DNA from: Streptomyces olivaceus
GTDB taxonomy: Bacteria; Actinomycetota; Actinomycetes; Streptomycetales; Streptomycetaceae
Assembly (NCBI RefSeq): GCF_000721235.1
Contig: NZ_JOFH01000004.1
Span: forward strand, 124,001 to 188,000
Length of the DNA: 64,000 bases
Reading direction: 5' to 3'
Of this stretch, positions 11,161 to 19,173 are shown piece by piece. The number at the start of each line of letters is the position of its first letter. Position 1 is the first letter of the stretch. Under the pieces are notes generated by a model. The model had not been told where the DNA came from, did no database searches, and was given only the letters and a program-made list of their open reading frames with translations. A program made the translations under genes and the position numbers.

Positions 11161-11246
11161 GTAAAGTCTGGTAACATAATTTCACAGATCATCACGGGTG
11201 GCCGTCGGCCGCACCAGGAACCCGGACAGCAACGCAGGAGCACTTG

Positions 11247-12575
11247 ATGCCGACCCTCGGGGCCATCGCAGACGATTTCACCGGCGCGACCGACCTTGCG
11301 ACGATGCTGGTCGCCCGCGGTTTCCGGACCGTGGTCGCGGTCGGCGCCGACGCGGTCTCCTCCCCCGCGGACTCCGACTCACCTGCGGGCTCCGACTCCG
11401 CCGCGGAGTCGGACGCGTCCGGCAGGTGGGCGGACACGGACGCCGTCGTGGTGGCCCTGAAGTCGAGAACGGCGCCCGTGCCGGAGGCGGTGGAGGACTC
11501 GGTGAGGGCACTGCGCGCCCTGCGGGCGATCGGCTGCCGGCGCTTCTACTTCAAGTACTGCTCGACGTTCGACTCCACACCCCGCGGCAACATCGGACCG
11601 GTGACCGACGCCCTGCTGGCGGAGCTCGGCGAGCGGCGCACGGTGGTCGTGCCGTCCTTCCCGGCAACCGGGCGGACGGTGTACCGGGGGCGGCTCTTCG
11701 TCCACGACGACCTGCTCGACGAGAGCCCCATGCGCCACCATCCGCTCACGCCGATGCTCGACTCCCGCGTCGACCGGCTGCTGCGCCCGCAGACGGACCA
11801 CGCGGTCACCCGTGTCGGCCTGGACGCGGTGCGGGCCGGCACGGACGCCCTCCGCGCGGCCCTGGGCGAAGCGGCCCACGCCGACGCGCTCACCGTCGTG
11901 GACGCCGTCGACGACGAGGACCTGCGCACCGTCTCCGCCGCCACCGAGGACTTCGGCCTGGTGACCGGCGCCGCCGGGCTCGCCGTGGGCCTGACCGGCC
12001 CGCATCCCGACCAGGCCCGCGCCCGTCCCGCGTCGCGTCCGGGGGACGCGGGGGTGGTCCTCGCGGGCAGCGCCTCCGCCGCCACGCGCGCGCAGGTCGC
12101 CGACGCGCTGGGCAGCCTGCCGCACCGGCGGCTCGACCTGGCCCGGCTGCGCGCCGACTTCGACAGTGCGGTGGACGGCCTGACCGCGTTCGTGCGCGAG
12201 TGCTGGGAGGGCGACCCCGCCACACCGCCCCTGATCTACGCCGTCGCCACGCCCGAGGACGTCGAGACCGACACCCCGCCCGGAACGGAGCCGCCCTCGT
12301 CACTGGTGGAACGGGCTCTCGCCGCCTGCGCGACGGCACTCGTGGACGCCGGGGCGCGCCGGCTCCTGGTGGCGGGCGGAGAGACGTCCGGTGCGGTCGT
12401 CACGGCACTGCGGGCCCGCACGCTCGCCATCGGGGCGCCCATCGCCCCGGGCGTCGCCTGGGCCCGTACCGAGGTGTGCCCGACCGGCACCGCCCACACC
12501 GTCGACCTCGCCCTCAAGTCGGGCAACTTCGGCGGCACCGACATCTTCACGCAGGCATGGGAGCAGCTCGTATGA
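11247..12575 (+). CDS. otnK: 3-oxo-tetronate 4-kinase (four-carbon acid sugar kinase, DUF1537)
   Basis: A 442-residue DUF1537 kinase. The N-terminal DNA-binding-like motif GAIADDFTGATDLATML and the KYCSTFDSTPRGNIGPVTD segment are typical of OtnK, which phosphorylates 3-oxo-tetronates. The C-terminal ATP-site motif VAGGETSGAVVTAL and LKSGNFGGTDIF are present. The ATG at 11247 follows AGGAG. An in-frame TTG three bases earlier is less likely. Residues about 35-60 hold an unusual Ser/Asp/Ala-rich low-complexity insertion (SDSPAGSDSAAESDASG) that I do not expect in the family. It is coupled to the downstream aldolase by an ATGA overlap. Confidence 0.88.
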   Translation: MPTLGAIADDFTGATDLATMLVARGFRTVVAVGADAVSSPADSDSPAGSDSAAESDASGRWADTDAVVVALKSRTAPVPEAVEDSVRALRALRAIGCRRFYFKYCSTFDSTPRGNIGPVTDALLAELGERRTVVVPSFPATGRTVYRGRLFVHDDLLDESPMRHHPLTPMLDSRVDRLLRPQTDHAVTRVGLDAVRAGTDALRAALGEAAHADALTVVDAVDDEDLRTVSAATEDFGLVTGAAGLAVGLTGPHPDQARARPASRPGDAGVVLAGSASAATRAQVADALGSLPHRRLDLARLRADFDSAVDGLTAFVRECWEGDPATPPLIYAVATPEDVETDTPPGTEPPSSLVERALAACATALVDAGARRLLVAGGETSGAVVTALRARTLAIGAPIAPGVAWARTEVCPTGTAHTVDLALKSGNFGGTDIFTQAWEQLV

Positions 12576-13216
12576 CCGCCCTCGAACACGAACTCGTCGC
12601 GGCGGCGGCCCACCTGGCCGGGCTCGGGCTGAGCCCCGGCTCCTCGGGCAACATCAGCGCCCGGGACGGCAACCGCGTCCTGGTCACCCCGACCGGCACG
12701 GACCTCGCGGCGCTGGACCCCGCCGGCCTGTCGGTGCTCGACCTCGACGGCAACCACCTCGACGGCCCGGCGCCGTCCAAGGAGTACCCGCTCCACCTGG
12801 CCTTCTACCGGCGTGAGCACGCCACCCGCGCGGTCGTCCACCTGCACTCCCGGCACGCCGCCGCGGTCTCCTGCCGCGCCCCCTGGTCCGAGCGCAGCGC
12901 ACTGCCGCCGATCACGCCGTACTTCGTCATGCGGGTGGGCCAGATACCGATGCTCCCCTACGCCCCGCCCGGCGACCCCGCCCAGGCCTCGGACCTGGAG
13001 CTGCTCACCTTCCCGTGCCGCGCCGCGCTGCTGCAGAACCACGGTCCGGTCGTCGCGGGCACGTCCCTGCGGGCGGCGACCGAGGCCGCGATCGAGGTGG
13101 AGGAGGCCTCGGCGCTCCTTTTGCTCCTGGGAGAGCAGCCGGTACGCCATCTCACACCGGCCGAGGCCACCGCGCTGGCGCGGAAGTACGGCACCCCCTG
13201 GCAGCCGGCGCACTGA
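12572..13216 (+). CDS. otnC: 3-oxo-tetronate 4-phosphate decarboxylase (class II aldolase family)
   Basis: A 214-residue class II aldolase/adducin-domain enzyme. It has the SPGSSGNISARDGN substrate loop, a metal-binding pair in VVHLHSRHAAAVSC, and the LLQNHGPVVAG motif with a third His. In the characterised pathway OtnC decarboxylates 3-oxo-tetronate 4-phosphate to dihydroxyacetone phosphate. It overlaps otnK by ATGA, so the two are made together. L-fuculose-phosphate aldolase-like activity is the alternative, but pairing with a DUF1537 kinase favours OtnC. Confidence 0.85.
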   Translation: MTALEHELVAAAAHLAGLGLSPGSSGNISARDGNRVLVTPTGTDLAALDPAGLSVLDLDGNHLDGPAPSKEYPLHLAFYRREHATRAVVHLHSRHAAAVSCRAPWSERSALPPITPYFVMRVGQIPMLPYAPPGDPAQASDLELLTFPCRAALLQNHGPVVAGTSLRAATEAAIEVEEASALLLLLGEQPVRHLTPAEATALARKYGTPWQPAH

Positions 13217-13246
13217 CCCGGTCCCGTGCGGGCGGGCCGCCGGGGT

Positions 13247-13612
13247 TCAGGTCGAGATGCTGGTGACCGCCTCGACCCCGTAGGTGCGCGCGTAGCCGTT
13301 CTCGGTGCCGACGAGAAGGTCGACGACCTCGAAGTACCGGTCCCAGAACGGGGTTTCGCGCAGGGCGTCGACGAGGAGCTGGTAGGCGCGGTGGTCCTCC
13401 GCCTCCCAGACCCAGACGTCGGTGACCCGGGCGGAGTAGAACTCCGTGTCGTAGAAGCGCGACCGGACACCGGTGGTCCCGGCCTCGACGGCGGGGACGA
13501 CCTCGGTGGTGAAGGCGCGCACTCGCTCCTCGACCGTCATGGCGAGCCATTCGGGCGTGGTCTTGACGAGCATGAACGCGGTGACCGGTGCTTGGGCGGT
13601 CTCTGCGGGCAT
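13247..13612 (-). CDS. Darcynin-like small protein
   Basis: A 121-residue protein resembling the darcynin family: it begins with a short tail, then [20 protein letters not shown] and [20 protein letters not shown], with an aromatic-rich [20 protein letters not shown] core, suggesting a ferredoxin-like dimeric alpha/beta barrel. The family has no established function. The start at 13612 follows AGGAAG. It lies 59 bp downstream of the NmrA-like gene on the same strand and may be co-expressed with it under the divergent LysR regulator. Confidence 0.7.
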   Translation of the reverse strand: MPAETAQAPVTAFMLVKTTPEWLAMTVEERVRAFTTEVVPAVEAGTTGVRSRFYDTEFYSARVTDVWVWEAEDHRAYQLLVDALRETPFWDRYFEVVDLLVGTENGYARTYGVEAVTSIST

Positions 13613-13671
13613 GGTTGCTTCCTGTCCTGGGTGGAGGGGGGCCGGCGCAGTGGGGCTGTCCGGACGGGGCT

Positions 13672-14574
13672 TCATCGGGTCCCGGCGAGGACCGCGGGCC
13701 TGAGGGTTGCGGCGGCCCAGTGCGCGAAGGTGGTCGGGGTGGCGGTGTCCGGGGTCCGGGCGACACCCGCGTCGAGGCCGTCGTCCTTGGCTCGCTTCAT
13801 GTCGACGACGCCTTCCACGAACGTCTTGTCGAGGCCGTGGCCGGCGAGGGCCGCACGCAGGTCGGCGAGCGCCTGGCGCTCGTAGCGGACGGGGCGTCCG
13901 AGCTGTTCGGTCATGATGCGGGCCAGGTCGTTGGGCGACAGGTCCTGCGGGCCGAGGACCGGGACGCTGCCGGTGCCCTTCCAGGACCGGTCGAGCAGGA
14001 GCCCGGCGGCGACGGCGGCGATGTCCGCGACGGCCACGAGGGGGGCCTTGCGGTCGGCGTCGACGGTGTCGGTGAACCGGCCCTCGTCCCGGATGGCGTC
14101 GGCGTCCTCCAGGAGGTTCTCGAAGAACGACGGGCAGGCCAGCGCGCGGAAGGCGACGCCGGAGCGCGCCAGGAGGTCGTCCATGGCGAGTGAGGCGGTG
14201 ACGAGTCCGGCGCGGCCGGCGACCGGGGTGCCGCGGCCGAGGGCGGAGACGCCGACCACGTGGCCGACGCCGTGCGCGGCCAGCGCGTTCGCGGCGGGGC
14301 GGGTGAATTCCAGGTACGCCTCGTCCGGGGTCCGGGAGGAGTCCGGCGGGACCAGCCAGAAGACGGCGTCGGCGCCGTCGAAGGCCCGGTCGACGACCGC
14401 GGGGTCGCCGTGCGAGCCGGTGACCACCTCGACGCGCTCGCGCACCGCGTCGGGGAGCCGTGCCGGGTCGCGCACGATCACGCGCAGTGCCTCGCCGCGG
14501 GCGGGGGCGGAGTCCAGGAGCAGCGGCAGCAGCCGACGGCCGACGTTCCCGGTCGGAGCAGTGATGACGATCAT
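13672..14574 (-). CDS. NmrA-like NAD(P)-binding protein (atypical SDR)
   Basis: A 300-residue Rossmann-fold protein with the NAD(P)-binding motif [19 protein letters not shown] at the N-terminus and a [11 protein letters not shown] segment. It lacks the classical YxxxK catalytic pair, as NmrA/HSCARG-type redox sensors and some quinone reductases do. The ATG at 14574 follows GAGG by 5 nt. An in-frame GTG two codons earlier has no room for a ribosome binding site. It is divergent from the LysR regulator at 14679 and followed by the darcynin-like gene. Confidence 0.8.
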   Translation of the reverse strand: MIVITAPTGNVGRRLLPLLLDSAPARGEALRVIVRDPARLPDAVRERVEVVTGSHGDPAVVDRAFDGADAVFWLVPPDSSRTPDEAYLEFTRPAANALAAHGVGHVVGVSALGRGTPVAGRAGLVTASLAMDDLLARSGVAFRALACPSFFENLLEDADAIRDEGRFTDTVDADRKAPLVAVADIAAVAAGLLLDRSWKGTGSVPVLGPQDLSPNDLARIMTEQLGRPVRYERQALADLRAALAGHGLDKTFVEGVVDMKRAKDDGLDAGVARTPDTATPTTFAHWAAATLRPAVLAGTR

Positions 14575-14678
14575 GAACACCTCGTTGGTCCGTGCCGTTT
14601 CGATGAGCCCTCATCCTGTGGAGCCGCGAGGTGTTGCCACAATGGGAACTTCAGCAAGGGATTGTTGTCACGAATGGA

Positions 14679-15629
14679 ATGATGCTGGTGAACAGCGTGG
14701 AACCGGTGTCGCCGGTCATCGACGCCAACCTCGTCGTCGCTCTCGACGTGCTGCTCGCCGAGCAGAGCGTCACCCGGGCCGCCGCCCGCCTGCACACCTC
14801 CCCCGCGGCCATGAGCCGCACCCTGGGCCGGCTGCGCCGTCTTCTCCAGGACCCCTTGCTGGTCCGGGCCGGGCAGCGCATGGTGCCGACCCCGCGTGCC
14901 CTCGCCCTGCGGGACGAGGCGGCCTCCGTGGTGCGCAGGCTCGGCGCCCTCCTGACGCCGGCCGCCGGCGTGGACCCCGCCACGCTGCGCTCCACCTTCA
15001 CACTCCAGACCGCCGACCTGGTCGGCGCCGCCCTCGCCGCCGGTCTGCTGGCCCTGGCCGCACGCGAGGCGCCCGGGGTGTCGCTGCGGTTCCGGGCCGA
15101 GGAGCTGGAGGCCGGACCGGCCCTGCGGGACGGCCGGGTCGACCTCGAAGTCGGGGCGATCGACCACGTGGATCCGGAGACCCGGGTCGAGGACCTCGTC
15201 GCCCTGCGGATGACGGCGGCCGTCCGGCCCGGCCACCCGCTCACCGAGGGGCCCATGACCCCGGCCCGGTTCGCGGCAGCCGAGCACGTCGCGGTCAGCC
15301 GTCGCGGGAGGTTCGACGGCCCCGTCGACGTCGCTCTGGCCGAACACGGCCTGAGCCGCCGGGTCGCCGTCGTCCTGCCGGGCCACCTGGCCGCGCTGTC
15401 CCTCGCCGCCCGCACCGATGCCGTCGCCCTGGTCCCGGCCGTGCCGGAGGGCGCGGGGGCCCCGCCGAGTCCGCTCACCGAGCAGGCCTCGGCCCTGGGC
15501 CTGCGCCTCCTCGACATCCCGCTGGCGCTGCCGCCCGTGGCCATCGGCATGGCCTGGCACCCCCGGCACACCGCCGACGGCGCACACCACTGGCTGCGCG
15601 GCGCCGTCCGCAGGGTGCTGTGCGACTGA
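14679..15629 (+). CDS. LysR-family transcriptional regulator
   Basis: A regulator of about 316 residues. The HTH is visible as LLAEQSVTRAAARLHTSPAA and MSRTLGRLRRLL near residues 20-55, followed by a periplasmic-binding-protein-like effector domain. The start is uncertain: ATG at 14679 or 14682 has a weak ribosome binding site, and a GTG at 14631 would put the start inside the divergent promoter region. Two similar short repeats in that region (TTGCCACAATGG and TTGTCACGAATGG, about 14632-14678) may be its binding sites. It probably controls the NmrA-darcynin pair. Confidence 0.85.
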   Translation: MMLVNSVEPVSPVIDANLVVALDVLLAEQSVTRAAARLHTSPAAMSRTLGRLRRLLQDPLLVRAGQRMVPTPRALALRDEAASVVRRLGALLTPAAGVDPATLRSTFTLQTADLVGAALAAGLLALAAREAPGVSLRFRAEELEAGPALRDGRVDLEVGAIDHVDPETRVEDLVALRMTAAVRPGHPLTEGPMTPARFAAAEHVAVSRRGRFDGPVDVALAEHGLSRRVAVVLPGHLAALSLAARTDAVALVPAVPEGAGAPPSPLTEQASALGLRLLDIPLALPPVAIGMAWHPRHTADGAHHWLRGAVRRVLCD

Positions 15630-15882
15630 CTCTCGCTCCGACACAGGCAACATGTTCGCTCACGATGGGTCTATGAACTGTCCCGCGTGGATGGCTCACC
15701 ACCATAAAGAACAGTCAGCGCAGCGCGTTTCGGCTTGCAGCGCAACACACATCCATCCATCCCACTCAGAAATAGGCGACACCATTATTGACGGTCGACT
15801 CACCTGAAGACCATTCTGTTGCGGGCGTTCCACGCCTGAGACCCGCACCGGTTCTCGGCGTCCCCGACAGAGAGGTCGGACA

Positions 15883-17676
15883 GTGCGACTGAAACGTGTG
15901 ACGACTGTGCTCGCGGCGCTCCTGATCACCGCCACGGCCGGAGGGCCGGCCGCGGCCGGTGGATCCGGCGGACCCGAACGGGTGTCGCGGCCCGGGGAGT
16001 ACGCGGGCTACTCGCCCGTGCTCTACGACGAGTGGGTGCGCACCTCGCAGTACCTGCCCACGCGCGACGGCACCCGCCTCGCCGTCGATCTCTACCGCCC
16101 GGCCGTCGACGGCAAGGCGGTCGAGCGGCCCTTCCCCGTCGTCTGGGAGCACCAGCTCAGCCGGGCCTCGCGGGCCGGGGACGGCGCGGTCGACCTGCGT
16201 GGTGTCACCAGCGGCATGGCCGAACTCACCAGGTACGGCTACACGGTGGCCTTCGTCGACCGCCGCGGCAACGGCGCCTCCTTCGGCACGATGACGGGTT
16301 ACCACTCCCGCACGGAGGCCTCCGACGCGTACGACGTCACCGAGTGGCTGGCCGCGCAGTCCTGGAGCGACGGCCAGGTCGGCGTGTTCGGCTGCTCCAA
16401 CACGGGCGACGCCGCGATGCAGGCGGCGACCGTGGGGGCGCCCCACCTCAAGGCCGTCTTCGCGGGCAACTACTCGTTCCACAAGTACGACGCCTTCCAG
16501 CGCGGCGGCATCCGGGCCAACTGGGGCGTCGGCCCCAACCGCACCCGCGAGGAGGACCTGCGCAACCTCCCCGTCGACGCGGACGCCGACGGCGCCCTGC
16601 TGCGGCAGGCGGTGGAGCAGCACCAGGCCAACACCTCGCTGCGGGACATGTGGCGCAAGGCGCCCTACCGGGACAGCGAGGTCGCCTCGGTCGGTACACA
16701 GCCGTGGCCCGAGTACAGCGTCGCCACCTACAAGGACGCCATCGAGCGCTCCGGCGTCCCCATCTACAGCTACGACGGCTGGGACGACGACTTCCGCAAG
16801 GAGAGCCTGGTCAGCGCGGCGACGCTCAGCAACCCGCACAAGGTCCTCGTCGGCCCGTGGCTGCACTGCGAGAACCAGGGCTTCGACATCGTCGCCGAGC
16901 GGCACCGGTTCTTCGACCACTGGCTCAAGGGCGTGGACAACGGCATCATGCGGGAGCCCGAGGTGCACTACTACACCGGCTCCTCCGACGGCACGGGGCA
17001 GTGGCGCGACGCCCGGCAGTGGCCGCCGAAGCCGTCCGCCCGCCCGACGCGTTACTACCTCGGCGGCGGCACGAGCGGCACGGTCGACTCGGTCAACGAC
17101 GGCACTCTGGGCCGCTCCCGGCCGCACGGGAAGGGCGGCGGCGACGCCTACCCCGTCGACTACTCGGTGAGCTGCCCCGGTCCGATCGACCAGGAACAGA
17201 CCTGCCCGCAGGACGAGAAGGGGCTGACCTGGACGACGGCTCCGCTGAAGGACGACGTCGAACTCACCGGCCATCCCGAGGTCTCGCTGCGCCTGTCCTC
17301 CACCGCGCCCGACGGCAACGTCTTCGCCTACCTGTCCGACGTCGCCCCGGACGGCACCGTGCGCATCCTCACCGACGGCCGGCTCCGGCTGGCGCTGCGC
17401 GGCACGCAGCGGGCGCCCTACGACGTGCTCGACACGCCGTGGCACCGGGGCAACGCCGAGGACGCCGAGGCGATGCCCGAGGGCCGCGCGGAGCGTGTCG
17501 ACTTCGACATGCTGCCCCTGTCCTCGGTCGTGCCCGCCGGGCACCGGCTGCGGGTGACCGTCACCGGGGCCGACGTGCGCGAGAGCGACCGCACCGAGGT
17601 GAGCCCGGCTCCCGTGTACACCGTGCACCGCGAGCCGGCCCGGGCGTCGTCGGTCGTCCTCCCGGTCGCGCGGTGA
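15883..17676 (+). CDS. Secreted CocE/NonD-family hydrolase (X-Pro dipeptidyl-peptidase-like)
   Basis: A 597-residue exported hydrolase. A Sec signal peptide (MRLKRVTTVLAALLITATAG, then Ala-rich cleavage region) precedes an alpha/beta-hydrolase domain with a nucleophile elbow GVFGCSNTGD, the acid region YDGWDDDF and the base in VGPWLHCENQGFD. The C-terminal third is the jelly-roll XPP_C domain (LTGHPEVSLRLSSTAPDGN). Family members cleave ester or amide bonds such as acyl esters or X-Pro peptides. GTG start at 15883 after GAGAGG. The stop overlaps the next hydrolase gene (GTGA). A TTGACG/CATTCT promoter candidate is at 15788-15817, in a stretch noticeably poorer in GC. Confidence 0.85.
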   Translation: MRLKRVTTVLAALLITATAGGPAAAGGSGGPERVSRPGEYAGYSPVLYDEWVRTSQYLPTRDGTRLAVDLYRPAVDGKAVERPFPVVWEHQLSRASRAGDGAVDLRGVTSGMAELTRYGYTVAFVDRRGNGASFGTMTGYHSRTEASDAYDVTEWLAAQSWSDGQVGVFGCSNTGDAAMQAATVGAPHLKAVFAGNYSFHKYDAFQRGGIRANWGVGPNRTREEDLRNLPVDADADGALLRQAVEQHQANTSLRDMWRKAPYRDSEVASVGTQPWPEYSVATYKDAIERSGVPIYSYDGWDDDFRKESLVSAATLSNPHKVLVGPWLHCENQGFDIVAERHRFFDHWLKGVDNGIMREPEVHYYTGSSDGTGQWRDARQWPPKPSARPTRYYLGGGTSGTVDSVNDGTLGRSRPHGKGGGDAYPVDYSVSCPGPIDQEQTCPQDEKGLTWTTAPLKDDVELTGHPEVSLRLSSTAPDGNVFAYLSDVAPDGTVRILTDGRLRLALRGTQRAPYDVLDTPWHRGNAEDAEAMPEGRAERVDFDMLPLSSVVPAGHRLRVTVTGADVRESDRTEVSPAPVYTVHREPARASSVVLPVAR

Positions 17677-19115
17677 GCGCCGTGCCGACGAGGAGGACGG
17701 GACGGACGGGACGGACCGGGCGGACACGAGTACTGCGCGATGCCGTCGCGGTGTGCCTCGCGGTCGTCGGGGTGGCGGCGCTCGCCGCCCCGGCGGCGGG
17801 TGCCGCGCCGCGCGGCACCGGACCGTGCCCCGAAGGGAGCCCTGTTCACGTGACCTGCACCGGCGGCGAGTTGGCCGACGGCACGCCGTACCGGTTCGTG
17901 GTGCCCGACCGCTGGAACGGCATCGTGGTCGTCGACCTCGACTTCGTGAGCCGCGCCGCCGACGAGCCGCTGACCGCGGAACTCACCGGGCGGGGTTACG
18001 CCGTGGGCGGCACCACCCGCGACGTCACGGGCTGGCGCATCGCCGACGCCATCGACAACCAGGCATCCGCGCTGGGGAAGTTCGAGGAGGCCGTCGGACC
18101 TGCCCGGTGGGCCATCGCCTCCGGACGCTCGATGGGCGGTTTCGTGTCGGCGGGCGTCGCGCAGGTCCACCCGGACGCCTTCGACGCCGCCGTGCCCTTC
18201 TGCGGCGGCCTCGGCGGCGCCGTGGGGCAGTGGAACCAGAAACTCGACACGGTCTTCACGCTGAAGAACCTGCTCTTCCCCGACAGCGCGCTGCCCGTCA
18301 CGGATATCCCCGCGGACACCGAACGGGCCACCGCGGACTGGAGGTCGGCGCTGGCCTCGGCGCAGGCCACCCCCGCGGGCCGGGCCCGGATCGGGCTGGC
18401 CGCGGCGATCGGCCAGCTGCCGGGCTGGGGCCTGGCCCCGGACGGCGCGGCGACGCCCGTGCCCGACCCGGACGACGCGGACGCCGTGCAGGAGGGCATG
18501 TACCTCGCCCTCTCCGGCGGCTCGCAGCCGTACATCGGCCAGGCCATGAGCAGCCGGCGGTCCATCGAGACGCTGGCGGGCGGCAACCCCTCCTGGAACA
18601 CGGGCGTCGACTACGCCCGCCAGTTCGCGGCGGCGGCCCCGGAACAGCGGCGGACGGTCCGGGAGCTGTACGCCCGTGCGGGCCTGGACGTCCGTGCCGA
18701 CCTGGGGGCGCTGTCCCGCGCGCCGAGGATCGAGGCCGATCCGCACTCGGTGGCGTACCTGGAGAGGGGCATCGTCTTCGACGGCGACCTGGAGATCCCG
18801 GTGCTCACGGTCAGTCCGGTCGGCGACCAGATCTCCACCGTCGCCCAGCAGCAGGCGTACGGGGAGGCGGTGCGTACGGCCGGCAAGGCGGCGCTGCTGC
18901 GCCAGAGTTACCTGCGGACGGTCGGGCACTGCACGTTCACGCCCGCCGAGCAGATCGCGGCGCTCACGGCGATGACCGAGCGGCTCACGACCGGACGCTG
19001 GTCGGACTCGACCACGCCGGCCGGCCTGAACCGGCTGGCGGACGGGGCCGGGAAGGACCCCGGCCGTTACGTGCGCTACCGGCCGCCCGTCTTCAACCGG
19101 CCGTACTCCGGCTGA
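17673..19115 (+). CDS. Secreted alpha/beta hydrolase
   Basis: A 480-residue exported protein. After an Arg-rich N-terminus with tandem GRT repeats (TGRTGRTGRTR) comes a hydrophobic signal stretch (AVAVCLAVVGVAALAAPAAG). The mature part starts CPEGSPVHVTCTGGELADG and has a nucleophile elbow ASGRSMGGFVSAG and a His in RTVGHCTFTPAEQ near the end. The start is the GTG at 17673 that overlaps the upstream stop codon, giving translational coupling to the CocE-like hydrolase. Substrate unknown. The pair may process the same extracellular ester or peptide. Confidence 0.8.
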   Translation: MSAVPTRRTGRTGRTGRTRVLRDAVAVCLAVVGVAALAAPAAGAAPRGTGPCPEGSPVHVTCTGGELADGTPYRFVVPDRWNGIVVVDLDFVSRAADEPLTAELTGRGYAVGGTTRDVTGWRIADAIDNQASALGKFEEAVGPARWAIASGRSMGGFVSAGVAQVHPDAFDAAVPFCGGLGGAVGQWNQKLDTVFTLKNLLFPDSALPVTDIPADTERATADWRSALASAQATPAGRARIGLAAAIGQLPGWGLAPDGAATPVPDPDDADAVQEGMYLALSGGSQPYIGQAMSSRRSIETLAGGNPSWNTGVDYARQFAAAAPEQRRTVRELYARAGLDVRADLGALSRAPRIEADPHSVAYLERGIVFDGDLEIPVLTVSPVGDQISTVAQQQAYGEAVRTAGKAALLRQSYLRTVGHCTFTPAEQIAALTAMTERLTTGRWSDSTTPAGLNRLADGAGKDPGRYVRYRPPVFNRPYSG

Positions 19116-19128
19116 GCCGCACGCACCG

Positions 19129-19157
19129 AAGGGCCCGCCGGACGAGCGGGCCCTTTG
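19129..19157. terminator. Bidirectional rho-independent-type terminator
   Basis: AAGGGCCCGC at 19129-19138 pairs with GCGGGCCCTT at 19146-19155 around a 7-nt loop, followed by a short T stretch. It lies between the plus-strand hydrolase (ends 19115) and the convergent MFS gene (ends 19174) and can serve both. Confidence 0.8.
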
Positions 19158-19173
19158 CGCACTGCCGGCAAGG

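Noticed and set aside
15630..15882. Possible small gene in the GC-poor stretch before the CocE-like gene
   Set aside because: Short frames here have rare codons, no ribosome binding site and no family resemblance; the stretch is better read as promoter and leader.
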